A DNA stretch of 64,000 nt from Lepidonotus clava (lineage: Eukaryota > Annelida > Polychaeta > Phyllodocida > Polynoidae), in NCBI GenBank assembly GCA_936440205.1, contig OW387150.1, positions 15,102,152 to 15,166,151 of the forward strand, in the 5' to 3' direction. Position numbers and translations under genes: made by a program. Below the pieces are notes generated by a model. It saw only the letters and a list, made by a program, of their open reading frames with translations, was not told where the DNA came from and searched no databases. Position 1 is the stretch's first letter. Each line of letters begins with the position of its first letter. This document shows, one piece after another, positions 33,060-44,775 of this stretch.

Positions 33060-35380
33060 AATTTTAAGGTATCGGACCCCAAAATATTACGAACTTGGAG
33101 TCAAAGAACACAGTGAATTAGATGCCAATTCTTCTCTCAGAGGCACATTTAATATTGTAAATGATGCTGTTGTACCTTGAAAGTTGTCCGTGTTAAGAAT
33201 TGAAGAAAACGTCAGATGCAGCACTGGATTCTTCAAAATAACTTTGCAATCAAAGAAAGAGATCACATCAGCGTACAACGCTATAAGAACACTGGGTAAT
33301 CATTCCATGAGCTAGTTATGGAAGAACAGGATAATAAACGACCAAGGTACGCTATCATGTCAAGAGTATTCGATATTGATTTTAATTGCTTCTCCAGTGT
33401 GTCGTAAAACAAGGTATTCGCATAGTCATCTTGTAAGCCCCATGTTCTATGGCATTAATATGCACTAGTCTTTTTGTTTGGTATGAGAGAAAGGCACATT
33501 CTACTTATAGGGAGCACACCTTGTTGTTATAATGATTTATTGGCTGACGCATATCGAAACATGTTATTTTCACTGCATCATGTTATACAATTATACAAAG
33601 TATCCTCAAACTAAGGAGATATATATGTAAAACAACTGCAGGTTTTACAACAATAAACGAAATAGAAAAGAATTATCACAAAAGAAACCATTATGGGTAG
33701 TTGCAATTTTCAAGAATTAAAATTATATGAATATCAAAAAGTATTATACAACACTGACAGGCTGTATAAACCTAACATGAAACCAATTCCAATACTCAGA
33801 TATCAGACCACATTAGCCTATGGGATTGATATGGACCCTTCGCATTAAATAAGTTGTGACTCACAGGCGGATTAATGTGATTTGGCAGTACAAGTCATGG
33901 AATAAATGATAAAGGATTGAGGAGAATCATAGTACCACGGACCGTCTTGGCCTACTGACTAAGAATATTAGTTGGTTAACTGTAAGCAAGAAAAACGGCG
34001 TAACCGCATTTCTTATTTTGTCTCAGTCTTTCGTATACACAGTCGAATATAATGATACAAAACTAAAATGTTTTAGAATTATCATTTAATTGGATTTGGG
34101 AAATGATGTATGTGTCATTGATGTGTCGTCAAAACCACAAAACCATCTCCAAGTGAATTAATAGTTTTGGATGTCATTAATTTTGCGATCCCCTTTCTCC
34201 GTTGGAATTAATTATCACAGAAATATACCCACTTTTTTGTCCCAAAATCTTTATCCCAAATTACTGACTAGAAAATAAGCGATAAGCGCAAGGGACTAAT
34301 ACTTATGTTATATGTGTAAAAGAGTCAGAAGCAGCTTACACTGTCCAAAAATTGGTGATATTTAGCTTCTAATTGATTGATATTGTCCCTCCAATTTATT
34401 GAACATCAACCTACTTTTCATAAACAACAAAGGCGAGTTTCACACAATATGTTTCTCACATCTCAAAGTTTAAGATGGGATGTTTTAAAAGTCAGTAGTC
34501 TTAAATATATGGTTAACAATAGGAATATACAATCATAAGCCAGAAATACAACCTTGAAAGAGTCCAAATAATCTTAACCGAAAATACGATCTTAGATTTA
34601 TGACCAGTGTGAAACGCCCCCTTACTCTACAACTTTCAAGAATGTTGTTACGATGCGCGGTCATGATCAAGAGCTCGAACTGAGGCCAAGAACAACATTA
34701 TCATAGTCAGGAATAGCGCTACCACAGTCAGGAACATCGTTCAATGGTAACATAATAGAGTTTTATGGAATGTTAGAACGACCCACTACGCGTATAACTA
34801 ATAATTATTGTTTAACAGAAAATATCATAGTATACCACAACTTACTAATACTATTTTGTCCTTCTACCTGAACTCAACAAGTTTCATTGAATATGCATTA
34901 CATAACTTGATAACTCTTCATTGATTAGATGAGAAATCCTAACAGTGAAACCTACAAGTGGGAGGTTTTCACTAATGAAAGGAGAATGTACCGTTTGACA
35001 TTAAGTTATGGAACTTAGTATCCTTGTGCATGTTACAAAGTTCTACATTTGCAATTGAAATGAATGCCAAAATTAATATACTTTAGATCTGTTGATGAAT
35101 ATTTATCGAGTTTATTTCCGGCACTGGGAGTAAGGACATATAACATAGGACTCGGACTTGCAGACATCGTACTGGCGCCCTCAAAATGATGGTCCAAGCA
35201 ACTACTATAGGACGGTGGCACAACAGAATAAGGTACTGGCACTAGGAGAAAATCTCCCTGGTCTGCTCATTTCTGTTATCTAAGTACGTGTGGTCTTAAT
35301 CTCCTTATAAATACGCCTGCCGTTGCCCTACAGCTCTATTACATAATAACCCTAAACCAAGAACAGACCACATTTTATTA
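33060..35380. other. AT-rich stretch, nothing recognised
   Basis: No gene and no clear mobile element were found. A weak short repeat of CAGTCAGGAA occurs near 34700-34740. The small open frames are of chance length. Confidence 0.4.
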
Positions 35381-35386
35381 TACCTT

Positions 35387-35477
35387 AGTGTGATACAAGG
35401 TTAGTAGTTAAGAGTTTAACTCAGGGCGATACAAACCTGGGTAATAACCAGCCTCGTATCACACTGCAGTGTGATAC
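35387..35477. repeat. Nested palindromes built from AGTGTGATAC
   Basis: AGTGTGATAC occurs at 35387-35396, inverted at 35456-35465, and again direct at 35468-35477. The last two form the perfect 22-bp palindrome that spans 35456-35477 and centres on TGCA. Between them GATACAAACCTGG and CCAGCCTCGTATC pair as an inner hairpin. ATAACCAGCCTC here resembles ATAACCAACCTC at the start of the larger hairpin at 35728, suggesting one composite element. Confidence 0.65.
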
Positions 35478-35727
35478 AGAAACTTTTTATTTTTCTAAAA
35501 TTCATGAAAAAATGAAATCATTTAGAATTAAAAAATCTAACATTTGCATTATCTGCACAACGTTCCTAGCTACATTTTACGGCTTACTGTTTGTCGATTT
35601 GATGGATATCAAAATAGTTATATGAAAAAACATTAAAAAAATGTGCAGCATCACAGTCCCACCATCACTGATTGCTGTGCATCCTTTCTTGCGAGCTCAG
35701 ATCTAACAGAAAAGGTATAATAAATCC

Positions 35728-35873
35728 ATAACCAACCTCAAAGGGAGTACTCGGGCGGTTATCACCTCTTGCCGGGACCCCGATATCAGCCCTTCGGGCC
35801 CTGGCCTCGGGCTGATATCGGGGTCCCGGCTCGAGGTGATAACCACCCTTGTACTCCCTTCTTGGTTGGTTAT
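35728..35873. repeat. Foldback hairpin with 65-bp arms
   Basis: The arms are 35728-35792 and 35809-35873 with a 16-base loop. Counting by eye, 57 of 65 positions pair. The terminal ATAACCAACC and the innermost 18 bases (GGGACCCCGATATCAGCC) pair perfectly. The arms are GC-rich inside AT-rich DNA. There is no coding capacity. It may be a foldback transposon or MITE; a transcribed structured RNA cannot be excluded. Confidence 0.85.
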
Positions 35874-36059
35874 ATGTATATACTATGATATCCATTTTCC
35901 AGGACATGGCCAGTAAATTCTTCAGTCGTTTTTGGCCTGTAAATTTGTGATGAATCTGTGGTACGGGGTTTGAAGCCTTCTGATTCTAGTGGCACGAATT
36001 TTAGGGGATCAAATAGGGTACAAATTAAATGTTAACTTCTTGCACAAGTTCATCCACTG

Positions 36060-36360
36060 AGTACCATTGTACACCTGTAATTATTCAAGAGATCTCACAG
36101 AATAACAAGCGTTTTTCTTTTGGAAGCAGTCTTTATATCATAGCTTGAAAGTAAAAATTATGCAGGGAGTTATGAGTAGTCGGTTACAAAAGAAATATCA
36201 CTGGAAGTGACATCACAGAGTGGCATGATGATCATGTGACCTGTATTGACCAACCAGATGAATTGCATGGGTATATAAGTCTGAGTTAATGCATGAAATA
36301 AACAGTTCCTACTTGGTTCTCAGTTGACATGTTAATGTTGCCCTCCTCCTTTGTTAGAAC
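36060..36360 (+). mobile_element. LTR-type promoter module (probable solo LTR fossil)
   Basis: GGAAGTGACATCAC (ETS/CRE-like) near 36200, CATGTGAC, CCAA, then GGGTATATAAG at about 36270 and AAATAAACAG at about 36297 follow the U3-R order of an LTR: a TATA box with a polyadenylation signal about 25 bases downstream. The stretch after AATAAACAG (TTGGTTCTCAG) resembles the corresponding stretch of the minus-strand LTR at 59.3 kb. Borders are approximate, no target duplication was recognised, and no coding remains are visible beside it. An old fossil. Confidence 0.45.
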
Positions 36361-36471
36361 TGCTGAAAAACTTGGATGATAGGGCCTATATAGAGATAAC
36401 TATGCACAAAGTACCAGAGACATGCCTACACAGTACAGTTAGGCTGATTATCACCATTGATTTGACTTTTG

Positions 36472-36614
36472 TCCTCGTTTCTCCTACGTGCTCGTACACC
36501 TAGGCCCGAGCACAAAGCGGCAGCTGACCCCCTTGAATTGCCAAGACCGACAGTTGACAAACCGTAACAAGAGCACGGGAAAACAAACCCTCCACGCTTG
36601 CTTTTACATCACAT
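36472..36614 (+). repeat. Dispersed repeat, copy 1 (partner at 46229)
   Basis: AGGCCCGAGCAC, AGCGGCAGCTGAC, GAATTGCC, AAGAGCACGGGAAAACAAAC and CTTTTACATCACA occur in the same order and orientation as at 46229-46377, about 9.8 kb away. No inverted ends or poly-A tail delimit this copy. The family is unknown. Confidence 0.6.
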
Positions 36615-36759
36615 ATCTTTGCGAACATATAGATTTATGCTCAGCTAAATATGTACAGAACATTTATTGCTCCTATAATAACTGGCTCCCGTTTATTTCT
36701 CCCAATACCCTTCTGCAAGCTTGGGTTACACTTACCTTGGATTTACCTTAAGGCGGCTG

Positions 36760-37800
36760 TGGTCTTCTAGGCCGTCGGATCAGTCGCTCGGCTATCTGGT
36801 ATTTAGTGTGACTTGTAATTACCCTACTGTTACAATGATGCCCACACATAGGCCTCTATTAATGCCCACTTAGGCCTGCAAGACCCGAACTCGTTAAACA
36901 ATTACGAATTGTGATAGGTCATTAGGTCTAAGGCTAAAGTCTATGAATATTGTCTAAGGCAGTGAGGAAGAAAATATATAATTATACACCTGCTGTTCCT
37001 ATTCCATAGATAGAAAATATTTGTAACATCCGTATCTTTACATTTGCTAGATATATCTTTTGAGAAAAAGTTTGATTTATCTGATGGATGATTTGTATGT
37101 AATCGAATAAACATTTATTCGCAAGATAGAAAAACACATAATGAATAAAAATGAAATCAACGTCACGCTTGTTCTCCCACTTTCACAGAGGTTTACCCAA
37201 TCAATTAAGTACCTTGACAGAGAATCGAGAAAGACGTTCCTGAATGGTTGGGGTAGGGATATGTTGACGGTTAGTTAAACAATCTATGAACACATTCATC
37301 CCCTTGGGTTCTCCCAAAATGTCACAAGTAGATTAAAGATTCCGATAAAAAGGGATGGGGAGAGGTCTGTCATACATAGCAGGATTTTGTTCACAAATGC
37401 TTGCAGCCTTTTCAGTATCATAATCTATGACTTTAAGTTATAAGTCCAAAACAAGAATGGGGGAGAGGGGACAAAACCCTCTGGATCACAACCCAGCAAC
37501 GGTTAAGAAATAACTTATTTTGTTTGGGAAAGGCAGTTGCCCTCAACATTATAAGTGGCAATGGTCATGAAAATATGTTAACGTTTATAGACCAGAGATA
37601 TACCAGGAATGATACCATTGTAAAAAGGCATAGTCTATGTGATTGACTAACGATTTTAAAACAAAAAAGGTGTATCGAAAGTCATGGCTCATTCCTAGAT
37701 AGGCTCAATCTATAAGCTGTGTACCAGAACTCAGAAATCATTGAAATTCTCTAGGTTGCCCAATTTAAACCATTAAAAAGGGTGAAAGCACCTAAAAGGC
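36760..37800. other. AT-rich stretch, nothing recognised
   Basis: No gene, no tandem repeat and no inverted-repeat element were recognised here. Confidence 0.4.
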
Positions 37801-37819
37801 CCACTTGTTACACCTGAAT

Positions 37820-38230
37820 TCCCTCTCCGCCGACCGTCGATAATAGAGGCAGCGACACACCTGTACTCGCTCATCGATCATTTCCGCTCACTGGGCGATT
37901 TGGTTACTTCCTGTTGGGCACCGTGTCGCCGAATCATCCCTGGATTACCAGGTCACCAGCCGGCCAACTCACAAATCATATTCTAGCTATCCGCAGCCTG
38001 GAGAAGCAGAAAAAACCCGTTCGCCCATATCACCCGGACGTGGGATGTGCCAGACAGCCAATCGGCGCCTTTGTTACAGCTGGCGTCGGGCGAGCCAGCC
38101 AATCGGCGGTGGTTTTACAGGTGCACGGCGATGGGGGTCCGGAGATTGATCGGGGACGATTCCCTAAGCTAATCCCGGCCAATCCAACCATGCCAACTTT
38201 CGATTTGGGCTCGCAATATGGTTGATATGA
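37820..38230. promoter_or_regulatory. CpG island with three spaced CCAAT boxes
   Basis: The block is clearly richer in GC and CpG than its flanks. AGCCAATCGGCG occurs at 38056-38067 and again at 38097-38108 (41 bp apart). A third CCAAT (GGCCAATCC) is at about 38178, some 81 bp further on. Several CCAAT boxes at such spacing are typical of NF-Y-driven animal promoters. Open frames on plus (about 103 codons) and minus (72 codons) cross the island but match nothing I know, so direction and gene are not assigned. Confidence 0.45.
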
Positions 38231-38239
38231 CAGCAAGAT

Positions 38240-39760
38240 GTTACCCATAAGTGCGCGTATCTGGTCACGATTTATTGTTACAGTGTGTGGAAAGATATAT
38301 CTGTTTTTTTCTATCCTAGAAATGACTATTGGACAATTTCATATAACTGTGAACTGAGTGATGTACTTTTGAATAATTAATATTGAATACTTTAATTCAA
38401 TAGAATTTTAAAAAATTGTGAATTTATCTAAAAATTAATGAATTTTATGATTTCAAAAGTGCTCATCTTAAATAGGACAGATCCATGATTGCATTATACT
38501 GTATCACCGCCAACGCAGTTCTTTTTTTTTATTTTGATATCATGTAATTAAAGGGTGCCACTCATTCAATTGCTTGCATTGTTATTGAGCATTAGTACTA
38601 TTTAGTCCAAGGGGTTTTCCCAAACGAGTCAACGACGGTAGATAGCACTGAAGACCAGCAAAGACTCCGTACGCGTTTCCCCTGTCAGCGTCCTATAGTC
38701 ATCCAGCAGAAGTCCCACATAAGGTTCCCTTTGCCCTCTTGTTCTCCCTTCCTCTTCTTCAAGGTACTATGCAGCCATCCCTCATGGGCAAGGGACTGCC
38801 TCTGGAACCCCCCATTATCTCCATTCCTCGTGCGCTCCTGCATCCAGGCATGAGGACAGGCCAATGGTTGGTCAATAGTTAGATTTTCATTCTAACCTAT
38901 AAATCAATATTATATGAATCGCTTTCAACCATAATTGATCTAGAGTAGATGCTTTATGAAAATATCCAATATTTGACTCAATGATTTCTGCCTCGACTAT
39001 ATCATCCACTAAATCATGGATCTGTGTTGTAATTATATGCCTATTGTATCATCATCATTACGGCGTAGAAAGAAAGTTATTGGAAAGTGCCAGGTGCCCT
39101 CGTTCTCTGCTGTATCCCAATTCCGTAATTTACACAAATCATAGTCGAATTTCTATAACATGTGTTGCTCTCATCTGTATTTACTGTTTATTAACGAACG
39201 TGATAGTGTAATGGTTGTAATATCGCTAAACGACTATGCCTGAGAAGGGACAATTAATCCATCTATCATTAGGTCTCAACTCATTAAGAATAATTCTACA
39301 AACGTGAGGCATTTTATCACTCTGTCGCTCAATATACAATGTAATGCATGTACTAAGTCAGTTCATTCGTCTTGTATATTCTGATTCAATGCAGTGGCTG
39401 TTTGTAACTACAATATAAAATTAATTGTGAAACACTAGTTTTAACAGATCTCACTAAGCTACCTTAATTAATCTTATTTGAGAAATGGCTCTAGAGTTCC
39501 CCTTTGGCAGTCTGCAGTCTAGACTGGCTGCACACCTCTCCAGTTAGAGAGTGGACCGTCGTCAATTTAACAGGGACTAGTAGTCTAGCCAAGGCACATC
39601 AAAGGAGTCTGAATTGACCGGAGAGAGAATCTAATTGACGAGCACCAAATCAAAGACTCACTTAAAATAGTTGTGAGGGGAGTGAAGTCTAAATTTGGAC
39701 CAAGCTAGATTCCATCTCCCACGTTTTCCCCTCTGCTTGGTTTTATTACACTATACATCA
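38240..39760. other. AT-rich stretch, nothing recognised
   Basis: No gene was found. 39500-39700 has a few repeated GTCTAGAC/AGTCTAGCC words with no clear structure. Confidence 0.4.
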
Positions 39761-39769
39761 TGGGGATGG

Positions 39770-39840
39770 GACGTCACGGTCGACGTCATTTTTGACGTCA
39801 CACCTGACGTCATGTTTTGTGACATCGTTATTCTGACGTT
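39770..39840. promoter_or_regulatory. Array of CRE sites on a 12-bp period
   Basis: GACGTCA starts at 39770, 39782, 39794 and 39806, exactly 12 bp apart. It is followed by GACATCG at about 39820 and TGACGTTA at 39833. At least two copies are full TGACGTCA CREs. CREB/ATF family bZIP dimers bind this palindrome. The regular spacing, slightly above one helical turn, suggests either a homotypic enhancer or a 12-bp minisatellite; the sequence alone cannot separate these. Confidence 0.7.
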
Positions 39841-39849
39841 ATGCCCGAA

Positions 39850-42000
39850 TGGTTTAATTTTCTGATTAGATTTATCGGGATGGCCACAAGCCTAAACCCC
39901 TTCCTACACTTAGGTAAAAAGAACTTTGGAATCCGTCTCCCCCCCCCCCGATAAAACAGATGCTTTAATGCCCGCATAGATTCACAAAGAACTAGAACCC
40001 ATTTTGACATTGCAAGAGGAGATTGTGAAAAAAGAACTGATACACTGTAACACATAAAATCCTCTACAGCTGCAATAAAACGTGAATCAATTATTTATGC
40101 TATCGTGTTTTATAGAGATCAGCCATTGCGATAATCAATTAAACACTCGAATCATGACAATTAAATCTACATACTGCTGACATACTCTCGGCCGACCATT
40201 ATTTAATGCTTTTTGCAGAGCAGACTGTATCGATGCTAAACTCAATTGCCAAATTGAATAGCAGAATTCTGTATGGATAAAAACTTGTATTCTAAAATGT
40301 CTATTCATGGATATCCGAAGCTGCATATCGATTGTATGGAAGCTGTTGCAGATCAGCTTTAGGATGGGTTTATGAACAACCTCTTCTAACCATCTGCATT
40401 GAACAAAAGACTGCATGTTATGTAGTAGAAACATAATCAGTGTTTTCAATACATGTTTGAGGGCATTAAAACATATTGAAACCGTCGTAGATCAAATGGA
40501 GAGGTGGTTCTGGGAATTTCCAAAAGATTATGGGCACTTATACATTAGAAAATTATATTTTGCCAAAATAGGTAACCCGCGCGTCTGGTACCATATCAAT
40601 AAAATCAGCCGATGCCGTAATACATAGAAACCAGCATCTGGAAATAGACAGGTGCCATCCGAACTCAACTCATCGGATAAACCAAAACTATGAGGAGATG
40701 ATAAAACTTTTTTCAAAGGAAGAGATGTAAGAGCAATAAAGAGTTTACTTTCCCCATTAATTTGGAGAAAATTTATTTTGGGGAAATAGTTGTCCACATC
40801 GTGTTTCTTCCATCTTTGAAGTTGATTTATTAAATCAGGAATAATTTGATAGATACTGTATAATTATATATGACCAAATGTTATTACCTTAAATGTGTCA
40901 TGAGTATGTTTTTACCAACTTGATGAAGGTCTAACTAGGCAAAATTACATGTTCTTTTATGCCAAATAAAACAGAGTCCCTGTATTAATGCTCACGTTAG
41001 ATTGAAGAAGATGCCCATTACACGAAAATAAATTCCCTGGAACAATGTAGAATAACCATTAACTTAATAATGATCTATAGAATAGAAGGTCTGTAAATAT
41101 CTAAATCACAGGTATACTCTTTACAATCTTCACAAGGGATAAAATCTCCAAATAACTTCATTAATTAAAAGCACAGTGAGTAATGAAAAAAAGACGTAAT
41201 TGCATCCAAGTAGTGAAGGTATTTAACCGATTGAAAACATCTAATTGGTAATGCATTTCTGCGATGCTCTTTCTTCCCGGCTTATTCAGTAATTTCATAT
41301 TTTCCCTGGCGCAATACGACAAGCTCGTTTATTGATAACACACGTTGCTCTAATTCCGGGACCCACCAGACATCAGATGCAGCAAAGATAATTTAATACC
41401 AATTGATTGAGTTGCACCCTAGTCATGTAACACCTGCTGGATAACATGAAAGACTACAAATCGCAGGTTCACAAATGAGTCCCTTTTTTCCACCCCCCAA
41501 GATCCGAAAACTCCATTTCCATCGATACTGGACTAAAAGAATCAGGAAATGATCGCTGAAAACTAATCAATCAACCCAATTATTTAACTCCCGCTCAAAG
41601 CCTGAAATTCTGTAGGAAATAATTAAATCAAATTACCTTTAACTTGGTTGAACTTCTTTCGCTTTCGGCATGCCAGTTTATCAGACGACTCACGACTACC
41701 TCTTATGGAAGAAGTAAATAAAATCTTCAGAGAAGATAATTCGATCCTGATCTATCCATCCGTTAACTCAATTATGTGCCGTTCCAACTGCTTGGCAATT
41801 CTCGGAAGAAAGTGCCTGTTCTTTTTATAGATAAATCCTTTTTGTTCTACCAAATTTGACGGGCACAAAGCAGTATGCTGAGCTACGTTTATATCTGCCT
41901 TATTCATTTCTCACCAGAACACAAACAATATCAATGTTTCAAACAGTGAAAATCAGTAGATACTTTGATCTTGAAAACCCAATGAAAGGTTTTTGAATCT
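39850..42000. other. AT-rich stretch, nothing recognised
   Basis: No gene was recognised. A C run lies at 39939-39949. Overlapping open frames around 40130-40800 on both strands have no recognisable domain. Confidence 0.4.
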
Positions 42001-42002
42001 TG

Positions 42003-42514
42003 AAAGGTAAACACGGGTGACCACAGCAGCGCCACCTGGTGGGATTTTATTTTTTATTGCAGGATTAGCTTGAAATTTGAGTTACAGATAGTGTAGCACT
42101 TAGGAATGATGAATGCCAATATGTTAATGGAAAAAAAGTTTAATCATAAAAAGTTATTTAAAGAGTTTTTCACTACTTTTTCCTTATTTTTAGGAATCCA
42201 ATTAGATTTTCCATGGTGACCAAATGTTCTCTTTGGCATAAAATACTCATTGGAGTCCTGTCCATATATCTTCAGCATTTGAAGTAAAAATCATGGTTAT
42301 TTATTTGTGTGTGTTGAAAAATCTAATTTTCCCCATTGGCTCCAATAGTAAACAATGACTTTCTTTTGCAGACGCTAATATCTCTTAAATTGGTATGGTG
42401 AAAAATGATTTAAATTTTCTTTATGTTCCTTATACACCCCCATTAGCACCCTTTTGGTTTTAGAATTTTAGCACGGCCTTTAAGAAATCATGCCAGACAC
42501 CCGTATTTACCTTT
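42003..42514. mobile_element. AAAGGTAAACACGGGTG-ended MITE
   Basis: The left end AAAGGTAAACACGGGTG and the right end CACCCGTATTTACCTTT are inverse repeats of 17 bp with one mismatch, 512 bp apart. Just inside the left end is GCGCCACCTGGTGG. The interior is AT-rich and non-coding. No certain target duplication was found. Confidence 0.55.
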
Positions 42515-42519
42515 AAGGC

Positions 42520-43960
42520 ATTTAAGTGTTCTTCTAAAAACATGTAATACCTAGATCTTCCTAATCAACATGTGTTCTACTCTATAAAAATACTTCCACA
42601 TAATTTTGTCCAATAATGTGCCTAAAGTTACATACATTGAATTCAAATCTTGGCATTTGCAGTGCTGCGTACGTCAGTTACAATGTCTATCAAAACAGAT
42701 GACAATTTCTCAACTTTCTTTTCATTAAGGCGCAAACACAGACTTTCATTAATAAGGTAGGTATCAAGGGCCCGGGGAGCTCAGACATCCTTCAGAAAAT
42801 ACATAGGTCAATTTTAAATCCAGTTGAGATCTACCCTGGCCATAGGTGAATCCTTGAAATGTGCATATTGATATATCAAAATGCGGCAAAAAGATGTCTA
42901 CTAACATTTATGCAAAATGGGATTAGGTATAGAATGATTAATTCCATAGAAAAGAACACTAGTATGAAACCTTTTGTTACTTCAGTCATTGAAATTAGTC
43001 AAATAAACTAGTCATTCTTTAAACAATTCAGGAATGATATTCCGAGCAACTGCCAGAAAAATGATATACTACAATTTAAGAAGAAATTATGTCCAATTCA
43101 ATGTGTAATGACTCCCAGTGTTGTGTTGAGGTGTCAATTAATAGTTGCCTTGCAATTATCATTGATGTCATATCATTGATATTATCATTGGTAAAAGAGC
43201 TTGATAATTATATCAGTCCTAGGGGATGGTCAAAAATTGAGGAAACATAAAAGCTGGACAAAACAACATAACCATATTCCATCATTCACTTTGCGTATAA
43301 TTATTTAACTTTGCTTTGGTTTACCTGACCATGTCGCATGAAAGTAGTCATAGAAACACAAAGTAGACCGGTATAGCGGTGGTGGGCTGTTTTAGGCTTA
43401 TTTCTGTCAGGCCCTTGTCCAGTTTAATCAGATAATGAAAGTAAATAGGCCCTGTTAGACCAGCCACAAAGTGGGCCTGTCTATTTAGGGGTGTCCAGGG
43501 ACCACGGCCTATATGTTTCTGAACTTCAAAGGGGTCAATGCTATTAGACATATGGGGGCAATTTCCATCAGGAACTTCCGATATTCCATTCTATATACTA
43601 TCACTCATATCTGACCGTCTGGGATACTTATTTTTGTTGTAGCATTTTACTTTCAAATGTATCTAAAACTTATATCTTTAGTATCTTTTTGTGCTTTTTT
43701 TTTTTTTTTTACATGGAACATGTTCTGTAGGCCTTATGCGTTCACTATCATTGTTCCTTTTTTAAATACTGCTTTACTTAATTGCCACAAATCTCTTTTT
43801 TTCATACAGCCACAATGCATTGTCAGATTTTGCTACGAAACATTGACATTTTCAACACTTTTCAATAAACGTTGACCTTTTCGACACTGAATATGGAATA
43901 TATACGGATGTAGACGGAATATGTTTTAGGTTTACTTCCAATGATCTCAGGTGAGATAGG
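42520..43960. other. AT-rich stretch, nothing recognised
   Basis: No gene or element was recognised apart from a T run at about 43692-43710. Confidence 0.4.
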
Positions 43961-43964
43961 TGAC

Positions 43965-44290
43965 CAAGCGTTGACCCCATATACGGAGCCACTTTACCCA
44001 GCCAATAACCCATATACCTGGTGTCCAGTTTCTCACCTGACCTGCCCAGCCCCATTAGTAATTGCCCTCAGAATTGTATGCATTGCCATTGCTGCTCCTG
44101 ATCATTTCTTTCGCTTCAGTTTATTCTATACTCACTGCATCGCTCATCATTATTAGTATCATTATTCAGAACTGAGAGGCGGATCCGGCAGGATTGATTG
44201 AGTCCTGATTTCACCTTGTGTTAAGGACATGAACTACACAAAGACTGAAAAACGTGTACATGTTTGTGCAAGTAAATGGTATTGAATCAT
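43965..44290 (+). repeat. Local duplication, unit 1
   Basis: This unit and 44518-44775 share, in order, CAGTTTCT.ACCTGACCTG, CCCAGCCCCAT, AATTGCCCTCAGA, GCATTGCCATTGCTGCTC, ATTAG(T)TTCATTATTCAGAA and a degenerate GGATCC-ended element with GTGTTAAGGA and ACACAAAGA. The identity is well below that of a recent duplication. Because both units carry the same element relic, the element was already present before duplication. Confidence 0.75.
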
Positions 44291-44517
44291 TTTTTCTTCT
44301 TATTGTTTAACACTAATTTCTGGTATAAAATACAAAGAAACAATCGGTTGTCTAGTTCACCATCGATCATGGGTAGAGAACCAATTGTGAACCAACTGTG
44401 TACCATTTCTCCCCTTGAATCCTTAAATTAGTTTAGCATTTTTGGACAGACAAAACATAACCGGCTCTGAAATCAGTTAACTAAAAAAGATCTTGTCTTT
44501 TTGGAAAAAGATCATCG

Positions 44518-44775
44518 GCCTGACCCACATACGAAGTGTCCAGTTTCTGACCTGACCTGCCCAGCCCCATCACTAATTGCCCTCAGACTTACAAGCATTG
44601 CCATTGCTGCTCTTGATAATTTTTCTAGCCTCAGTTCACCCTATACCTGCACCATCGTCCAGCGTTATTAGTTTCATTATTCAGAATAGCCAGAGCAGAT
44701 CCACGGGGCAGTGAGGGTCCTTGTGTTAAGGATGTAAAATACACAAAGATGGAAAACCATGTATGTATTATTATG
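44518..44775 (+). repeat. Local duplication, unit 2
   Basis: Partner of 43965-44290, direct orientation, about 550 bp downstream. It lacks the segment of unit 1 between GGAGCCACTTTACC and the GTGTCCAGTTTCT start. It includes CAGATCCACGGGGCAG, the remnant of the GGATCC-ended element. Confidence 0.75.
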
